A stretch of 52,617 nucleotides of DNA from Basidiobolus meristosporus CBS 931.73. Taxonomy: Eukaryota > Basidiobolomycota > Basidiobolomycetes > Basidiobolales > Basidiobolaceae. Position numbers and translations under genes: made by a program. The notes below the pieces were generated by a model that was not told where the DNA came from, did not search any database, and saw nothing but the letters and a program-made list of their open reading frames with translations. Positions 43,048 to 52,617 of the stretch are shown here, in pieces; positions within the stretch are counted from its first letter, which is position 1, and the number at the start of each line of letters is the position of its first letter. Location: positions 1 to 52,617 of the forward strand of contig MCFE01000616.1 in the NCBI GenBank assembly GCA_002104905.1, given 5' to 3'.

Positions 43048-43830
43048 TTGGCCCTATGAAAAGTAATTTGGTCCCACAGGTGGATCCAATCCAGATCATC
43101 CATCAAGATCCTGTTTAGAGACTGTCATAATAACAGCAGCTTGGAATTAGTGACCCTCCTGACAATCTTATAATGAGATCATGATGGTGTTTTGCAAATT
43201 TTACAGCCAAATAAAGGGATAAAACTTGACAATTTTTGGTTGGTGCTATGACAATATTTGCATGGTATTGTTGCGGTCTTTCAGCACTCTATTACTATTT
43301 TAAGTGGATCCAGTTGGCCAGGACTTCCAATTGCCTTATATGGCAAGAAACTTGACAGTATTTTGACAGCCTCACAGAAAGACTCTGATGGCTTTTTCTT
43401 GGCAGTATGATGGCCTGCCACTGGTTCTGTATAATGCTACCATACCAATTTACCAAATGGTATTTCCTTTTTCTACCTCCCCTTGTGCAATTCATATATT
43501 CCTCTGCAGAATCACCCCTGTTGATTTGCTTACCCACTACTATATTGGGTATTCCACATAAAGTTTGAATAAAAAAAAACTATGGCCTCCTGCTTACTAA
43601 CCTCTACAAACACACACACCTGCCACAATTGACATACTTCTATCACCTCAACTATACAGCTTTTTAGTGTGATACTTGCAAAGTTGCCATAAACCTTGTA
43701 CTGCTGGTAGCATATACATCTTGCAAACATATGCTTGGTTGTTGCCACTTCCGCCATGAATACCTCCTGAATATTGGCAAAGAACTTCTTGGTATTTAGC
43801 CAATATATTCCTTCTCCCTGCTGGATTCTA
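43048..43830 (-). repeat. Unidentified dispersed repeat, copy C (second block)
   Basis: In reverse complement it matches about 2910-3655. The reading frame is better kept here (IYWLNTKKFFANIQEVFM, VSKQEAIVFFYSN, then RKRKYHLVNWYGSII). The frame suggests a transposon-derived protein, but I recognise no catalytic motif. Confidence 0.7.
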
Positions 43831-43916
43831 GTCCCCCTTGTAGGTGTGCTCTGGCTTTTGTTTGCGTGAATTCCGTATTGAATGGTGTAGAAGTTGGCTT
43901 GTGACCACAAGAAATC

Positions 43917-44265
43917 TGTTGTAAAAACTTGTAATTCCACCTAAATATTCACCTAACTTAGTCAATTAAATCATTACCCTCAAATTCTAGAGAATACTGA
44001 CCAAATTCCTTGTTGGGATTTACTTAGAATATTTTCACCAAAATACCAGGTACCCAGAACATGAAAATTCTCAAAGTTGTCCAAACAGCCCCAAACTTTG
44101 CACACATGTTCTTGGGACCTTTCTTAGCCTACTCTATGTGTTTGCAATGCCAAGACCTGGTAAAAGTATAAATACTACTTTTACATTCCATATATCATTA
44201 AGTGAAAACCACATAATCTACTTGTTCTCCCAATCACTTCCAATATCTCCAAGACTCTTACAACA
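43917..44265 (+). repeat. Copia 5' LTR (349 bp)
   Basis: From TGTTGTAAAAAC to TCTTACAACA, with intact 8-bp terminal inversions. It aligns end to end with the LTR at 2145-2476. It is followed by GGTTATGAGCCC, in primer-binding-site position. Confidence 0.9.
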
Positions 44266-44296
44266 GGTTATGAGCCCCAAGCTGTCACTCTCTGCA

Positions 44297-44680
44297 ATGT
44301 CTACTACTGCTATTACTGGAATTTTTTCCTCTGCTGAAAAGTTGGATGGATCTAACTACCAAGTGTGGAAGGTGAAGACAAAGATGCTGCTACAAGAAAG
44401 AGGCCTTTGGGATATTGTCATGGGAAGAAAATGCCCTCCTAAAACTGTGAGAGAGGAAGTCTTGAAGTACCAGAAGAAAAAACAAAGTGCCTCTAACTGC
44501 ATTTGCCTTAATGTTAAAGACAAGTTGCTAATTCAGTGCTCAAGAGCAAAAACAGCAAAGAATGCCTGGAAGGCATTAGAAGACACCTACCAGTCATGTT
44601 CAGCGGCTAGGAAAGTGTATCTGAGACAAAAATTCTTTACTACAAAGATGCTGCCAGCAGAAGAAATGAAAATTCTGTAG
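44297..44680 (+). pseudogene. Copia gag, 5' part, truncated
   Basis: The start MSTTAITGIFSSAEKLDGSN leads into the copia gag landmarks YQVWKVKTKMLLQERGLW and ARKVYLRQKFF. The frame stops at 44680 and is cut there by the dispersed repeat. Only about 127 residues remain of a gag several hundred residues long. The fragment is non-functional. Confidence 0.85.
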
Positions 44681-44689
44681 ACTTGTTCC

Positions 44690-45095
44690 ATTGTACCATG
44701 CCAGGGCACGCGGCGTAATCCGTGGTTGTAAAGGACAATTGGGCGCAACATTATAGCTACCAGAAGGCAGATTTGTTCATGGACAATTTTGCACTATGCG
44801 GGATGATCTTGCACACTATGGCACAATCTGACACAATGAGGTTAGCACGGATGATTGCACCAACTTGTAATGTTTGCATCATGTGCGCAATTGGATATCG
44901 CTACTAAGGCAGGTAAAATCTGGTATTTGGATATGTTTCTTTAATGTAAATGGAAATAAATGTGTATCACACTAATAACTACACTGATACTTACCATTTC
45001 GGTTACCCTCACTCCAATTGGACAGTATCTCAGTGGTTAATTGGTCCAAAAGTATCCTGAAGCTGGCAGCCCCCAATTGGCTCATTGACTACTGA
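44690..45095 (-). repeat. Unidentified dispersed repeat, copy C (first block)
   Basis: This is the reverse complement of about 2485-2905 with moderate divergence, for example CCAATTGGGGGCTG and TTTCCATTTACATTAAAGAA read on the minus strand. Together with 43048-43830 it shows one repeat split by the copia LTR-gag fragment. Confidence 0.75.
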
Positions 45096-45212
45096 AAAAG
45101 CTACCTGATTTGCCATCAAATATCCCATTTTGCCCATTGAGCAAGTAAATCCTAGGGGAGACAGTCACCAATAGGTGAAATCTTTATTTCAGTTGAAACA
45201 AAGAAGCCAGCG

Positions 45213-47979
45213 CTACTGTTGTGGCTTTGATACAAGAGTGTGTAGCTGAGGGGAATTTGTAGGTAAGTTAATAAGAAGGGATGATAGTTCTTCAGTGCTC
45301 AAGACACTGTTCAGTGGGAAGGGGGGTAGCAAGAGAGGTAAGAATGACTTGTGAACAACATTAATGAGGGAAATGTGATAAGGATTGTTATTCATCATAA
45401 AGGGAGTGTGCTGCTGCAGATATTGCTGCCAAAGGTCTGTCAAGTACTTCAGGTAGGCCAGCTTGGGTTTTCCTGACTGCAGAATAAATTCAGCAAACTT
45501 CTTGACTTCAGGATCTCCAAGTATAGTTCTCCAGCAGGAGCCAGGTGTTGTGGTGTGTTCTCTTCCAGGCCTTAATCAGTGGGCTGTTGCAGTTGTGAAG
45601 TCTGAGGTATAATCTGGTTCTAAGGTAGAGAAGTATGATCTTATAGGGCATAAACCCAAAAGCACCAAGAATAGCATGTCTGTAGGGGCATTCAGGCAAA
45701 TGAGGCACCAAGGAGGTAATGCACCATACTGCAAACTTGTCAAGCTTAGTGCAGTCTCTAGAAGTAAGAGAGAGAAGTGGTAGGCCAAATTCCAGGACAG
45801 GGAAGACAAACTGCTTGAGTAGAAGGAGGCAGCTGGGAGCTGAAGTTGTAGGAGGAGTAACAGCCAGTAGCTTGTGGAGTGCCTGTCTTGCCAGGATAAT
45901 TCTCTTCTTCAGGTGTGCTCCAGAGTCTAGTCCAGTAGGAAGGAAAGGAAAGCCAAGATATGTAGCAGAAACCTGAGCAGGTAGAGTGGAGTTCTCCAAG
46001 TTGATGGGAGAGCCCAAAGGTACTGTCTTTGCAATGGAAAGCTGGAGATTATTCTTCTGCAGATACTGGTGGATGGTCTGGGAGTCTTGTTGCACATTGG
46101 AGGAGGATATTCTGATGTCATCAGCAAAGAGAGTAACCAGGCAGTCAGCTGAGAGTCTTGGGAAATCATTCAGGAAGATGGCAAACAGTATAGGACCAAG
46201 CACAGAGCCTTGAACCACTCCATTAGGAACTGAGTACACAGCTGATTGCTCACTTGGGTGCAGAATTCTTGCTTGTGGATCCAGAAACAGAGACCTGACA
46301 AGGAGGGTGAGAGAGGTACTGGAGAAGCATTGCAGCTTGGACCAAAGCAGATTTCTGTCAACTGAATCAAAGGCCTTAGTAATATCAAACAGAACAGAGG
46401 GATACTTGCACTGGAGAGAGTGATCTTGGCTAAGTATGACTGCATATTCCAAGGAGAGGCCAGGAACAAAGCCAAACTGTGCAGGATGAAACTTGAGGGA
46501 GTCAGAGTAGAGCTCCTGAGCAAGCAGAAGCTCAAACACCTTTCTGCAGGTGGGCAGCAGAGATATTGGCCTGTAGGAGCTAGGATCCAGGTACTTTCCT
46601 TTACCCTTGTACAGTGGCAGAACATTTGCAAAGGACCATTCCTCAGGAGTAGAAAGCTGGGCGGAGCATTGCTGAAACAGTGGAAGCAGAAGTGCAGACA
46701 TGGCCTTGGTACTAGTCTTCAGAAGCTCATAAGAGATTGTGTCCACACCTGGAGCAGTAGAGTTGGGAAGCCTCTTGAGCACATTATGGATTCTCCCTTG
46801 ATCAAGTGCAAGTGGGATGGGCAGAGTCTTGAAATCAGGATGAAAGCCTGGAGTTGAGTACTGCTTTGTAGAGAAGAAGATGTTAGCCAGCTGCTCTGTT
46901 GAAGGTAACTTCCTGGAAGAGGGCCTCATTGCCCTGTAGAGTCTTGATACTGTTCTTGTTATAGAGTTGGAAGATTGCAGAGGCAAGGAACTCATAATAT
47001 GATCCCAGAGCTGAGTATGCAGAGTATGGTGAATTGCCTTGGAGTGGTGTATTGCTGTCAGGAGGAGTTTCTCTGTTTTTGGGTTAGGGAAACTCAGGTA
47101 GCTTTGTTGCAGGGTTGAAACAATGGATTCCCATTTTCTTGAGGTAACAGCAGTAGTCTTGCATGGCAGTGAGAGGGAGGCAGACACCAGAATCAGATGC
47201 TTCACAAAGAGTCAGGCATAGTTGAGATCATCTGGCAGAGAAAGTAGCAAACTGGCAAGCTTCAAGTAGTTCCCAAAGTCTTTCTTCTGATTCTTGGTAG
47301 CTTTGTGGGTGAGCACAGTAAGTTTTGGCAGCTTCTTCTTCACAACTGGTTGCATAGAAAGGGACCAGGCTGGGTGGTCAGATGCTCTCAAGGATCCTAG
47401 CTCAGCTCCAGAGAATTGCTTAACTTCATTCACAAAGTAGAGGGCAGCAGCAGAAGGGCAGATCCAGTCAACACATCTTTTCTCAGATTGAGCACCTAGT
47501 GCTAGCAGATGGCTTTCTCTCAGGAAGTTCAGTAGGAATGTAGACCTTGGCTTCATTCTTGCAGTCAGAGTAGTCTTGCTCTCAGGATGGGGAATGTTGA
47601 GATCTTCAAGCAAGATAATAGGTGTTGGTATAGATTGCTGGTATTGCTAAACTTTCTGGCATATAACTTGCACTTCCTGAAGGGCAAGACTTGGAGGCAG
47701 ATAGCAGAGCACCAGAATGATAGTTGGCAACTGGAGAGCAGCACACTAAGGGGAGTAAAGAGGAACACAGAGCTGAGGAGTATTGATGGTAGAAGAGATG
47801 AAGCAGATAGAGGAGGTATTCTTTGTTCTAGGAGTAGAGAAGCAATATTGATTAGTCAAAAGTATAGAGGGTAGCTGGACATCAATCAAGCACAGGAGGG
47901 AAAATCTTGAAAGAAGTCTCTCTAGAGTTGGTCTTGATGGCTGTATGCTGTTGCAGTTAAGCAACAGAACTTCAGGTAG
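45213..47979 (-). pseudogene. LINE ORF2: APE endonuclease + reverse transcriptase (proximal copy)
   Basis: Reading from 47979, the endonuclease starts almost at once (LLLNCNSIQPSR), continues to DLNIPHPE (Gly of GDLN is Glu here) and reaches SDHPAWSLSM. The RT has NSTAPGVDTISYELLK, LPLYKGKGKYLDPSSYRPIS, DITKAFDSVDR, GVVQGSVLGPILFAIFLNDF and the catalytic LFADDIR. A C-terminal part with CYRHA-type CPYRHAILGAFG follows. Breaks are a TAG at about 47648, a TGA replacing Trp at about 47205-47207, and a frameshift near 45545. The RT core from 47205 to 45508 is a single open frame. There is no AUG before the endonuclease (see the UGA feature). Confidence 0.92.
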
Positions 47980-47982
47980 TCA
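47977..47982 (-). other. In-frame UGA-CUA between LINE ORF1 and ORF2 (proximal copy)
   Basis: ORF1 ends ...TTSA then TGA, followed by CTA CCT GAA GTT in the same frame, leading within five codons into the endonuclease. UGA followed by CUA is an established readthrough-prone context. The site is identical in the distal copy. Confidence 0.7.
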
Positions 47983-49107
47983 GGCAGAGGTTGTAGCTTC
48001 TTCAGAGGCAGCATTGACAATGTGACCTGCAGAGTCCCAGTGCTCTTCAAATGGTGCATCACTTAAGTCAGCAAGGAGGGAAATGGCATGGTTCTTGAGG
48101 AAGTATGCTACATCATAGGAGGGGGCTTGTCTCTTGATGGCAGCAAAGAAAGACAGAATGGCAACATGGGCTGGAGGCTTGTTGAACAGTAGAGAGTCAG
48201 AGGATTCAGATTCTTCAGGCACTATCTTGAAGTCAGTTTTCAGCCAGTTAAGGTTCTTCTCCACAAAGGCAACAAATGGGTCAGCAATGTTTTGGTCTAG
48301 AATAACCTCCAGAATCTTCCCTTTTCTCCAGGCCAGGTTAACAATTCTTGAGAGCTGAATATTGCATGCCTTGAGTGCTTTCCTGATGTTGGAAATGGGA
48401 GTCCAGGGAACTTGCTTCAAGTACACCACAGTCCAGGTAGAAGCTGGTGGTAGGTTTGCTGGGGGCTTGTAAGTCCTTCTGTGTGGCAATGTAGCTGCAG
48501 TAGTCAGATTGGAGTCCACATTCTTAGTAGAGGGTTTTCTTGATGTGTCTTGCGGAATGGTACTGGAGCTGGATGTGCTGAGAATTCTTGCTAGAACCTT
48601 GCCTGCATAAGTCTGAGGTATAGCTGAGGTGACTGTAGAGGTGGTGACAGCTGGTGCAGGTGGAGAGGCAGAAACTGAAGCAGGAACTGAGGTCACCTGG
48701 GAGAAGGCAGTAGAAGCAGGTTTTCTGGGAGGAACAGAGTTCACTATCCAGTTGTTCTGTAAAACACTGGAGTAGCTTTTCTGTGGAACAGGATCTTGCT
48801 CTTGAACAGGAACAGAAGCAGGAGGCTGGGGCTGAGCAGTAGTGGTAAGAGAGTGGCACTCCAAGGAAGCTTTTGCAAGGCATCTCTGGCAGTTTTCAGG
48901 GCAGTATTGGCTTCATTCTTGAGCTTCTTGCATTGGGCATCCAGTCTCTTGTTTTCAATAGCCAGGACAGTATTGGCAGCCTCTAAATCAGCAATTCACT
49001 TCTCAATTGCAAGGAATCTCTGACAAAATGCATCAGTAGAAGTGCGGCAACTGGGAGAGCAGTGGCAGGAATAGACTCCATTGACAGTGGCTTCTTGAGG
49101 CAGAAGT
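47983..49107 (-). pseudogene. LINE ORF1 (gag-like), proximal copy
   Basis: The clear frame is 48864-47983: a low-complexity Pro/Ser/Thr/Val-rich part followed by WTVVYLKQVPWTPISNIRK, which resembles an RRM-like LINE ORF1 core. Upstream, in another frame, lies a coiled-coil (IADLEAANTVLAIENKRLDA, then KKLKNEANTALKTARDALQK) preceded by a Cys-rich stretch (YSCHCSPSCRTS). One base missing in the A-run near 48870 would join them. A TGA after FLAIEK interrupts the upstream part. The coiled-coil fits ORF1 multimerisation. Confidence 0.75.
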
Positions 49108-49173
49108 GACTTAGGGGGGAGACAGTCACCAACAGGTGAAATCTTTATTTCAGTTGAAACAAAGAAGCCAGCG

Positions 49174-51942
49174 CTACTGTTGTAGCTTTGATACAAGAGT
49201 GTGTAGCTGAGGGGAATTTGTAGGTAAGTTAATAAGAAGTGATGATAGTTCTTCAGTGCTCAAGACACTGTTCAGTGGGAAGGGGGGTAGCAAGAGAGGT
49301 AAGAATGCCTTGTGAACAACATTAATGAGGGGAATGTGATAAGGATTGATATTCATCATAAAGGGAGTATGCTGCTGCAGATATTGCTGCCAAAGGTCTG
49401 TCAAGTACTTCAGGTAGGCCAGCTTGGGTTTTTCTGACTGCAGAATATAGTGAGCAAACTTCTTGATGTCAGGATCTCCAAGTATAGTTCTCCAGCAGGA
49501 GTCAGGTGTTGTGTGGTGTGTTCTCTTCCAGGCCTTAATCAGTGGGTTGTTGCAGTTGTGAAGTCTGAGGTATAATCTGGTTCTAAGGTAGAGAAGTCTG
49601 ATCTTATAGGGCATAAACCCAAAAGCACCAAGAATAGCATGTCTGTAGGGGCATTCAGGCAAATGAGGCACCAAGGAGGTAATGCACCATACTGCAAACT
49701 TGTCAAGCTTAGTGCAGTCTCTAGAAGTAAGAAGAGAAGTGGTAAGCCAAATTCCAGGACAGGGAAGACAAACTGCTTGAGTAGAAGGAGGCAGCTGGGA
49801 GCTGAAGTTGTAGGAGGAGTAACAGCCAGTAGCTTGTGGAGTGCCTGTCTTGCCAGGATAATTCTCTTCTTCAGGTGTGCTCCAGAGTCTAGTCCAGTAG
49901 GAAGGAAAGGAAAGCCAAGATATGTAGCAGAAACCTGAGCAGGTAGAGTGGAGTTCTCCAAGTTGATGGGAGAGCCCAAAGGTACTGTCTTTGCAATGGA
50001 AAGCTGGAGATTATTCTTCTGCAGATACTGGTGGATGGTCTGGGAGTCTTGTTGCACATTGGAGGAGGATATTCTGATGTCATCAGCAAAGAGAGTAACC
50101 AGGCAGTCAGCTGAGAGTCTTGGGAAATCATTCAGGAAGATGGCAAACAGTATAGGACCAAGCACAGAGCCTTGAACCACTCCATTAGGAACTGAGAACA
50201 CAGCTGATTGCTCACTTGGGTGCAGAATTCTTGCTTGTGGATCCAGAAACAGAGACCTGACAAGGAGGGTGAGAGAGGTACTGGAGAAGCATTGCAACTT
50301 GGACCAAAGCAGATTTCTGTCAACTGAATCAAAGGCCTTAGTAATATCAAACAGAACAGAGGGATACTTGCACTGGAGAGAGTGATCTTGGCTAAGTATG
50401 ACTGCATATTCCAAGGAGAGGCCAGGAACAAAGCCAAACTGTGCAGGATGAAACTTGAGGGAGTCAGAGTAGAGCTCCTGAGCAAGCAGAAGCTCAAACA
50501 CCTTTCTGCAGGTGGGCAGCAGAGATATTGGCCTGTAGGAGCTAGGATCCAGGTGCTTTCCTTTACCCTTGTACAGTGGCAGAACATTTGCAAAGGACCA
50601 TTCCTCAGGAGTAGAAAGCTGGGCTGAGCATTGCTGAAACAGTGGAAGCAGAAGTGCAGACATGGCCTTGGTACTAGTCTTCAGAAGCTCATAGGAGATT
50701 GTGTCCACACCTGGAGCAGTAGAGTTGGGAAGCCTCTTGAGCACATTATGGATTCTCCTTTGATCAAGTGCAAGTGGGATAGGGCAGAGTCTTGAAGTCA
50801 GGATGAAAGCCAGGAGTTGAGTACTGCTTTGTAGAGAAGAAGATGTTAGCCAGCTGTTCTGTTGAAGGTAACTTCCTGGAAGAGGGCCTCATTGCCCTGT
50901 AGAGTCTTGATACTGTTCTTGTTATAGAGTTGGAAGATTGCAGAGGCAAGGAACTCATAATATGATCCCAGAGCTGAGTATGCAGAGTGTGGTGAATTGC
51001 CTTGGAGTGGTGTATTGCTGTCAGGAGGAGTTTCTCTGTTTTTGGGTTAGGGAAGCTCAGGTAGCTTTGTTGCAGGGCTGAAACAATGGATTCCCATTTT
51101 CTTGAGGTAACAGCAGTAGTCTTGCATGACAGTGAGAGGGAGGCAGACACCAGAATCAGATGCTTCACAAAGAGCCAGGCAAAGTTGAGATCATCTGGCA
51201 GAGAAAGTAGCAAACTGGCAAGCTTCAAGTAGTTCCCAAAGTCTTTCTTCTGATTCTTGGTAGCTTTGTGGGTGAGCACAGTAAGTTTTGGCAGCTTCTT
51301 CTTCACAACTGGTTGCATAGAAAGGGACCAGGCTGGGTGGTCAGAGGCTCTCAAGGATCCTAGCTCAGCTCCAGAGAATTGCTTAACTTCATTCACAAAG
51401 TAGAGGGCAGCAGCAGAAGGGCAGATCCAGTCAACACATCTTTTCTCAGATTGAGCACCTAGTGCTAGCAGGTGGCTTTCTCTCAGGAAGTTCAGTAGGA
51501 ATGTAGACCTTGGCTTCATTCTTGCAGTCAGAGTAGTCTTGTTCTCAGGATGGGGAATGTTGAGATCTCCAAGCAAGATAACAGGTGTTGATATAGATTG
51601 TTGGTATTGCTGAACCTTCTGGCATATAATTTGCACTTCCTGAAGGGCTAGACTTGGAGGCAGATAGCAGAGCACCAGACTGATAGTTGGCAACTGGAGA
51701 GCAGCACAGTAAGGGGAGTAAAGAGGAACACAGAGCTGAGGAGTATTGATGGTAGAAGAGATGAAGCAGATAGAGGAGGTATTCTTTGTTCTAGGAGTAG
51801 AGAAGCAATATTGATTAGTCAAAAGTATAGAGGGTAGCTGGACATCAATCAAGCACAGGAGGGAAAATCTTGAAAGAAGTCTCTCTAGAGTTGGTCTTGA
51901 TGGCTGTATGCTGTTGCAGTTAAGCAACAGAACTTCAGGTAG
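49174..51942 (-). pseudogene. LINE ORF2 (distal copy)
   Basis: The endonuclease is intact from 51942 (LLLNCNSI, LLGDLNIPHPE, SDHPAWSLSM). The frame breaks at about 50779, where one extra base turns LPIPLALDQG into LPYPT. The RT frame then runs from 50744 with FADD intact. A second break at about 49730 (two bases fewer than the proximal copy) precedes the C-terminal part, which ends at 49174. The copy is non-functional but retains the GDLN motif that is lost in the proximal copy. Confidence 0.92.
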
Positions 51943-51945
51943 TCA
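51940..51945 (-). other. In-frame UGA-CUA between LINE ORF1 and ORF2 (distal copy)
   Basis: The stop and context are the same as at 47977-47982, with ORF1 and ORF2 again in the same frame. Conservation in two copies argues against a private mutation. Confidence 0.7.
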
Positions 51946-52422
51946 GGCAGAGGTTGTAGCTTCTTCAGAGGCAGCATTAACAATGTGACCTGCAGAGTCC
52001 CAGAGCTCTTCAAATGGTGCATCACTTAAGTCAGCAAGGAGGGAAATGGCATGGTTCTTGAGGAAGTATGCCACATCATAGGAGGGGGCTTGTCTCTTGA
52101 TGGCAGCAAAGAAAGACAGAATGGCAACATGGGCTGGAGGCTTGTTGAACAGTAGAGAGTCAGAGGATTCAGATTCTTCAGGCACTATCTTGAAGTCAGT
52201 TTTCAGCCAGTTAAGGTTCTTCTCCACAAAGGCAACAAATGGGTCAGCAATGTTTTGGTCTAGAATAACCTCCAGAATCTTCCCTTTTCTCCAGGCCAGG
52301 TTAACAATTCTTGAGAGCTGAATATTGCATGCCTTGAGTGCTTTCCTGATGTTGGAAATGGGAGTCCAGGGAACTTGCTTCAAGTACACCACAGTCCAGG
52401 TAGAAGCTGGTGGTAGGTTTGC
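51946..52422 (-). pseudogene. LINE ORF1, C-terminal fragment (distal copy)
   Basis: This is the last roughly 158 codons of ORF1, matching 47983-48466 with few changes. It covers the RRM-like core (VVYLKQVPWTPISNIRKALK). The N-terminal half is absent because the telomere begins here. Confidence 0.85.
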
Positions 52423-52617
52423 TTAGGGTTAGGGTTAGGGTTAGGGTTAGGGTTAGGGTTAGGGTTAGGGTTAGGGTTAGGGTTAGGGTTAGGGTTAGGG
52501 TTAGGGTTAGGGTTAGGTTAGGGTTAGGGTTAGGGTTAGGGTTAGGGTTAGGGTTAGGGTTAGGGTTAGGGTTAGGGTTAGGGTTAGGGTTAGGGTTAGG
52601 GTTAGGTTAGGTTAGGT
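52423..52617 (+). repeat. Telomere, (TTAGGG)n
   Basis: 195 bases of TTAGGG repeats running 5'-3' to the end of the window, the G-strand orientation of a right chromosome end. TTAGG units interrupt it at about 52513-52517 and at the last units (52602-52616). These could be true variants or homopolymer miscalls. Long frames across it are repeat artefacts. Confidence 0.98.

Larger units (their letters stand above)
45152..49110 (-). mobile_element. LINE (APE-type non-LTR retrotransposon), proximal copy
   Basis: About 3.96 kb, minus strand, with the 5' end toward the telomere. It contains ORF1, ORF2 (endonuclease, RT) and a 3' UTR with AATAAA but no poly(A). The 3' end at about 45152 reads CTCCCCTAGG in LINE sense, a diverged form of the CCCCCTAA end of the other copies. 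The 5' end abuts TTAGGG at 49111-49116, where the distal copy begins. Whether the 5' end is complete is uncertain. Several stops and frameshifts make it non-functional. Confidence 0.92.
49112..52422 (-). mobile_element. LINE, distal copy, 5' truncated and capped by telomere
   Basis: About 3.3 kb, a close relative of the proximal copy with a small percentage of differences. The 3' end at 49112 ends CCCCCCTAA in LINE sense. The 5' end is cut within ORF1 at 52422, at the point equivalent to about 48466 of the proximal copy, and telomere repeats follow directly with no spacer. It lies head-to-tail with the proximal copy. Confidence 0.93.

Noticed and set aside
47205-47207. UGA read as Trp (reassigned genetic code) because several TGA codons replace Trp in transposons
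   Set aside because: Host genes use TGG for Trp and end in TGA (for example mosaic genes A and B). The transposon TGAs are ordinary decay.
52410-52610. 66-codon frame of alternating Val-Arg then Leu-Gly
   Set aside because: It is translation of telomere repeats.

Overview
This is the right-hand end of a fungal chromosome. The last 195 bases are a TTAGGG telomere array in the orientation expected for a right chromosome end. Fungal origin is indicated by small GT-AG introns (mostly 50-80 nt), a Pho80-type cyclin, a Sey1 ER-fusion GTPase, a Bem46-type hydrolase, an AA11-like chitin LPMO and a glyoxal/galactose-oxidase-like protein. An L-lactate dehydrogenase close to Rhizopus-type enzymes and unfamiliar multi-domain membrane proteins make me favour an early-diverging lineage (Mucoromycota, Zoopagomycota or Chytridiomycota). 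I cannot name a species.

Layout. 1-8.3 kb: AT-rich repeat land, with a decayed Ty1/copia element and its 3' LTR, a second rearranged copia remnant with an LTR, and degenerate repeats of unknown type. 8.3-15.3 kb: three minus-strand genes (hexose-type MFS transporter, Bem46/ABHD13-like hydrolase, Sey1). 16.6-19.6 kb: a secreted/membrane mosaic protein. 20.9-25.3 kb: secreted enzymes (copper-radical oxidase, small secreted protein, CBM9-like protein). 25.7-32.1 kb: beta-tubulin, a YchF/Ola1 ATPase with a mitochondrial-type leader, L-lactate dehydrogenase and a Pho80-like cyclin. 32.6-35.3 kb: a paralogue of the 16.6 kb mosaic gene. 35.5-37.0 kb: ammonium transporter, with a 34-bp minisatellite upstream. 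37.8-40.5 kb: two tandem AA11-like LPMO genes encoding an identical protein. 41-45 kb: repeat land again, sharing inverted diverged repeats with the left flank and carrying a copia 5' LTR-gag fragment. 45.15-52.42 kb: two head-to-tail LINE copies, then the telomere.

Most notable points. (1) All three LINE 3' ends in the window lack poly(A) and carry, or are related to, the telomere-complementary end CCCCCTAA. Their 5' ends face the chromosome tip, which is the geometry expected if the chromosome's own G-strand primes reverse transcription. (2) LINE ORF1 and ORF2 are in the same frame and separated by one UGA in the leaky context UGA-CUA. ORF2 has no AUG before its endonuclease domain, so stop-codon readthrough is likely. 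(3) The two mosaic membrane proteins share a five-exon structure with every intron in phase 1 and a 15-nt microexon, which suggests a modular family that may be undescribed. (4) Beta-tubulin has Leu at position 198. Several otherwise intact genes carry single extra bases that look more like consensus errors than gene decay.

The secreted enzymes suggest a chitin/polysaccharide-degrading lifestyle. A peroxide-producing copper-radical oxidase could feed the LPMOs, and ammonium and hexose transporters could take up the products. This pathway view is inference.
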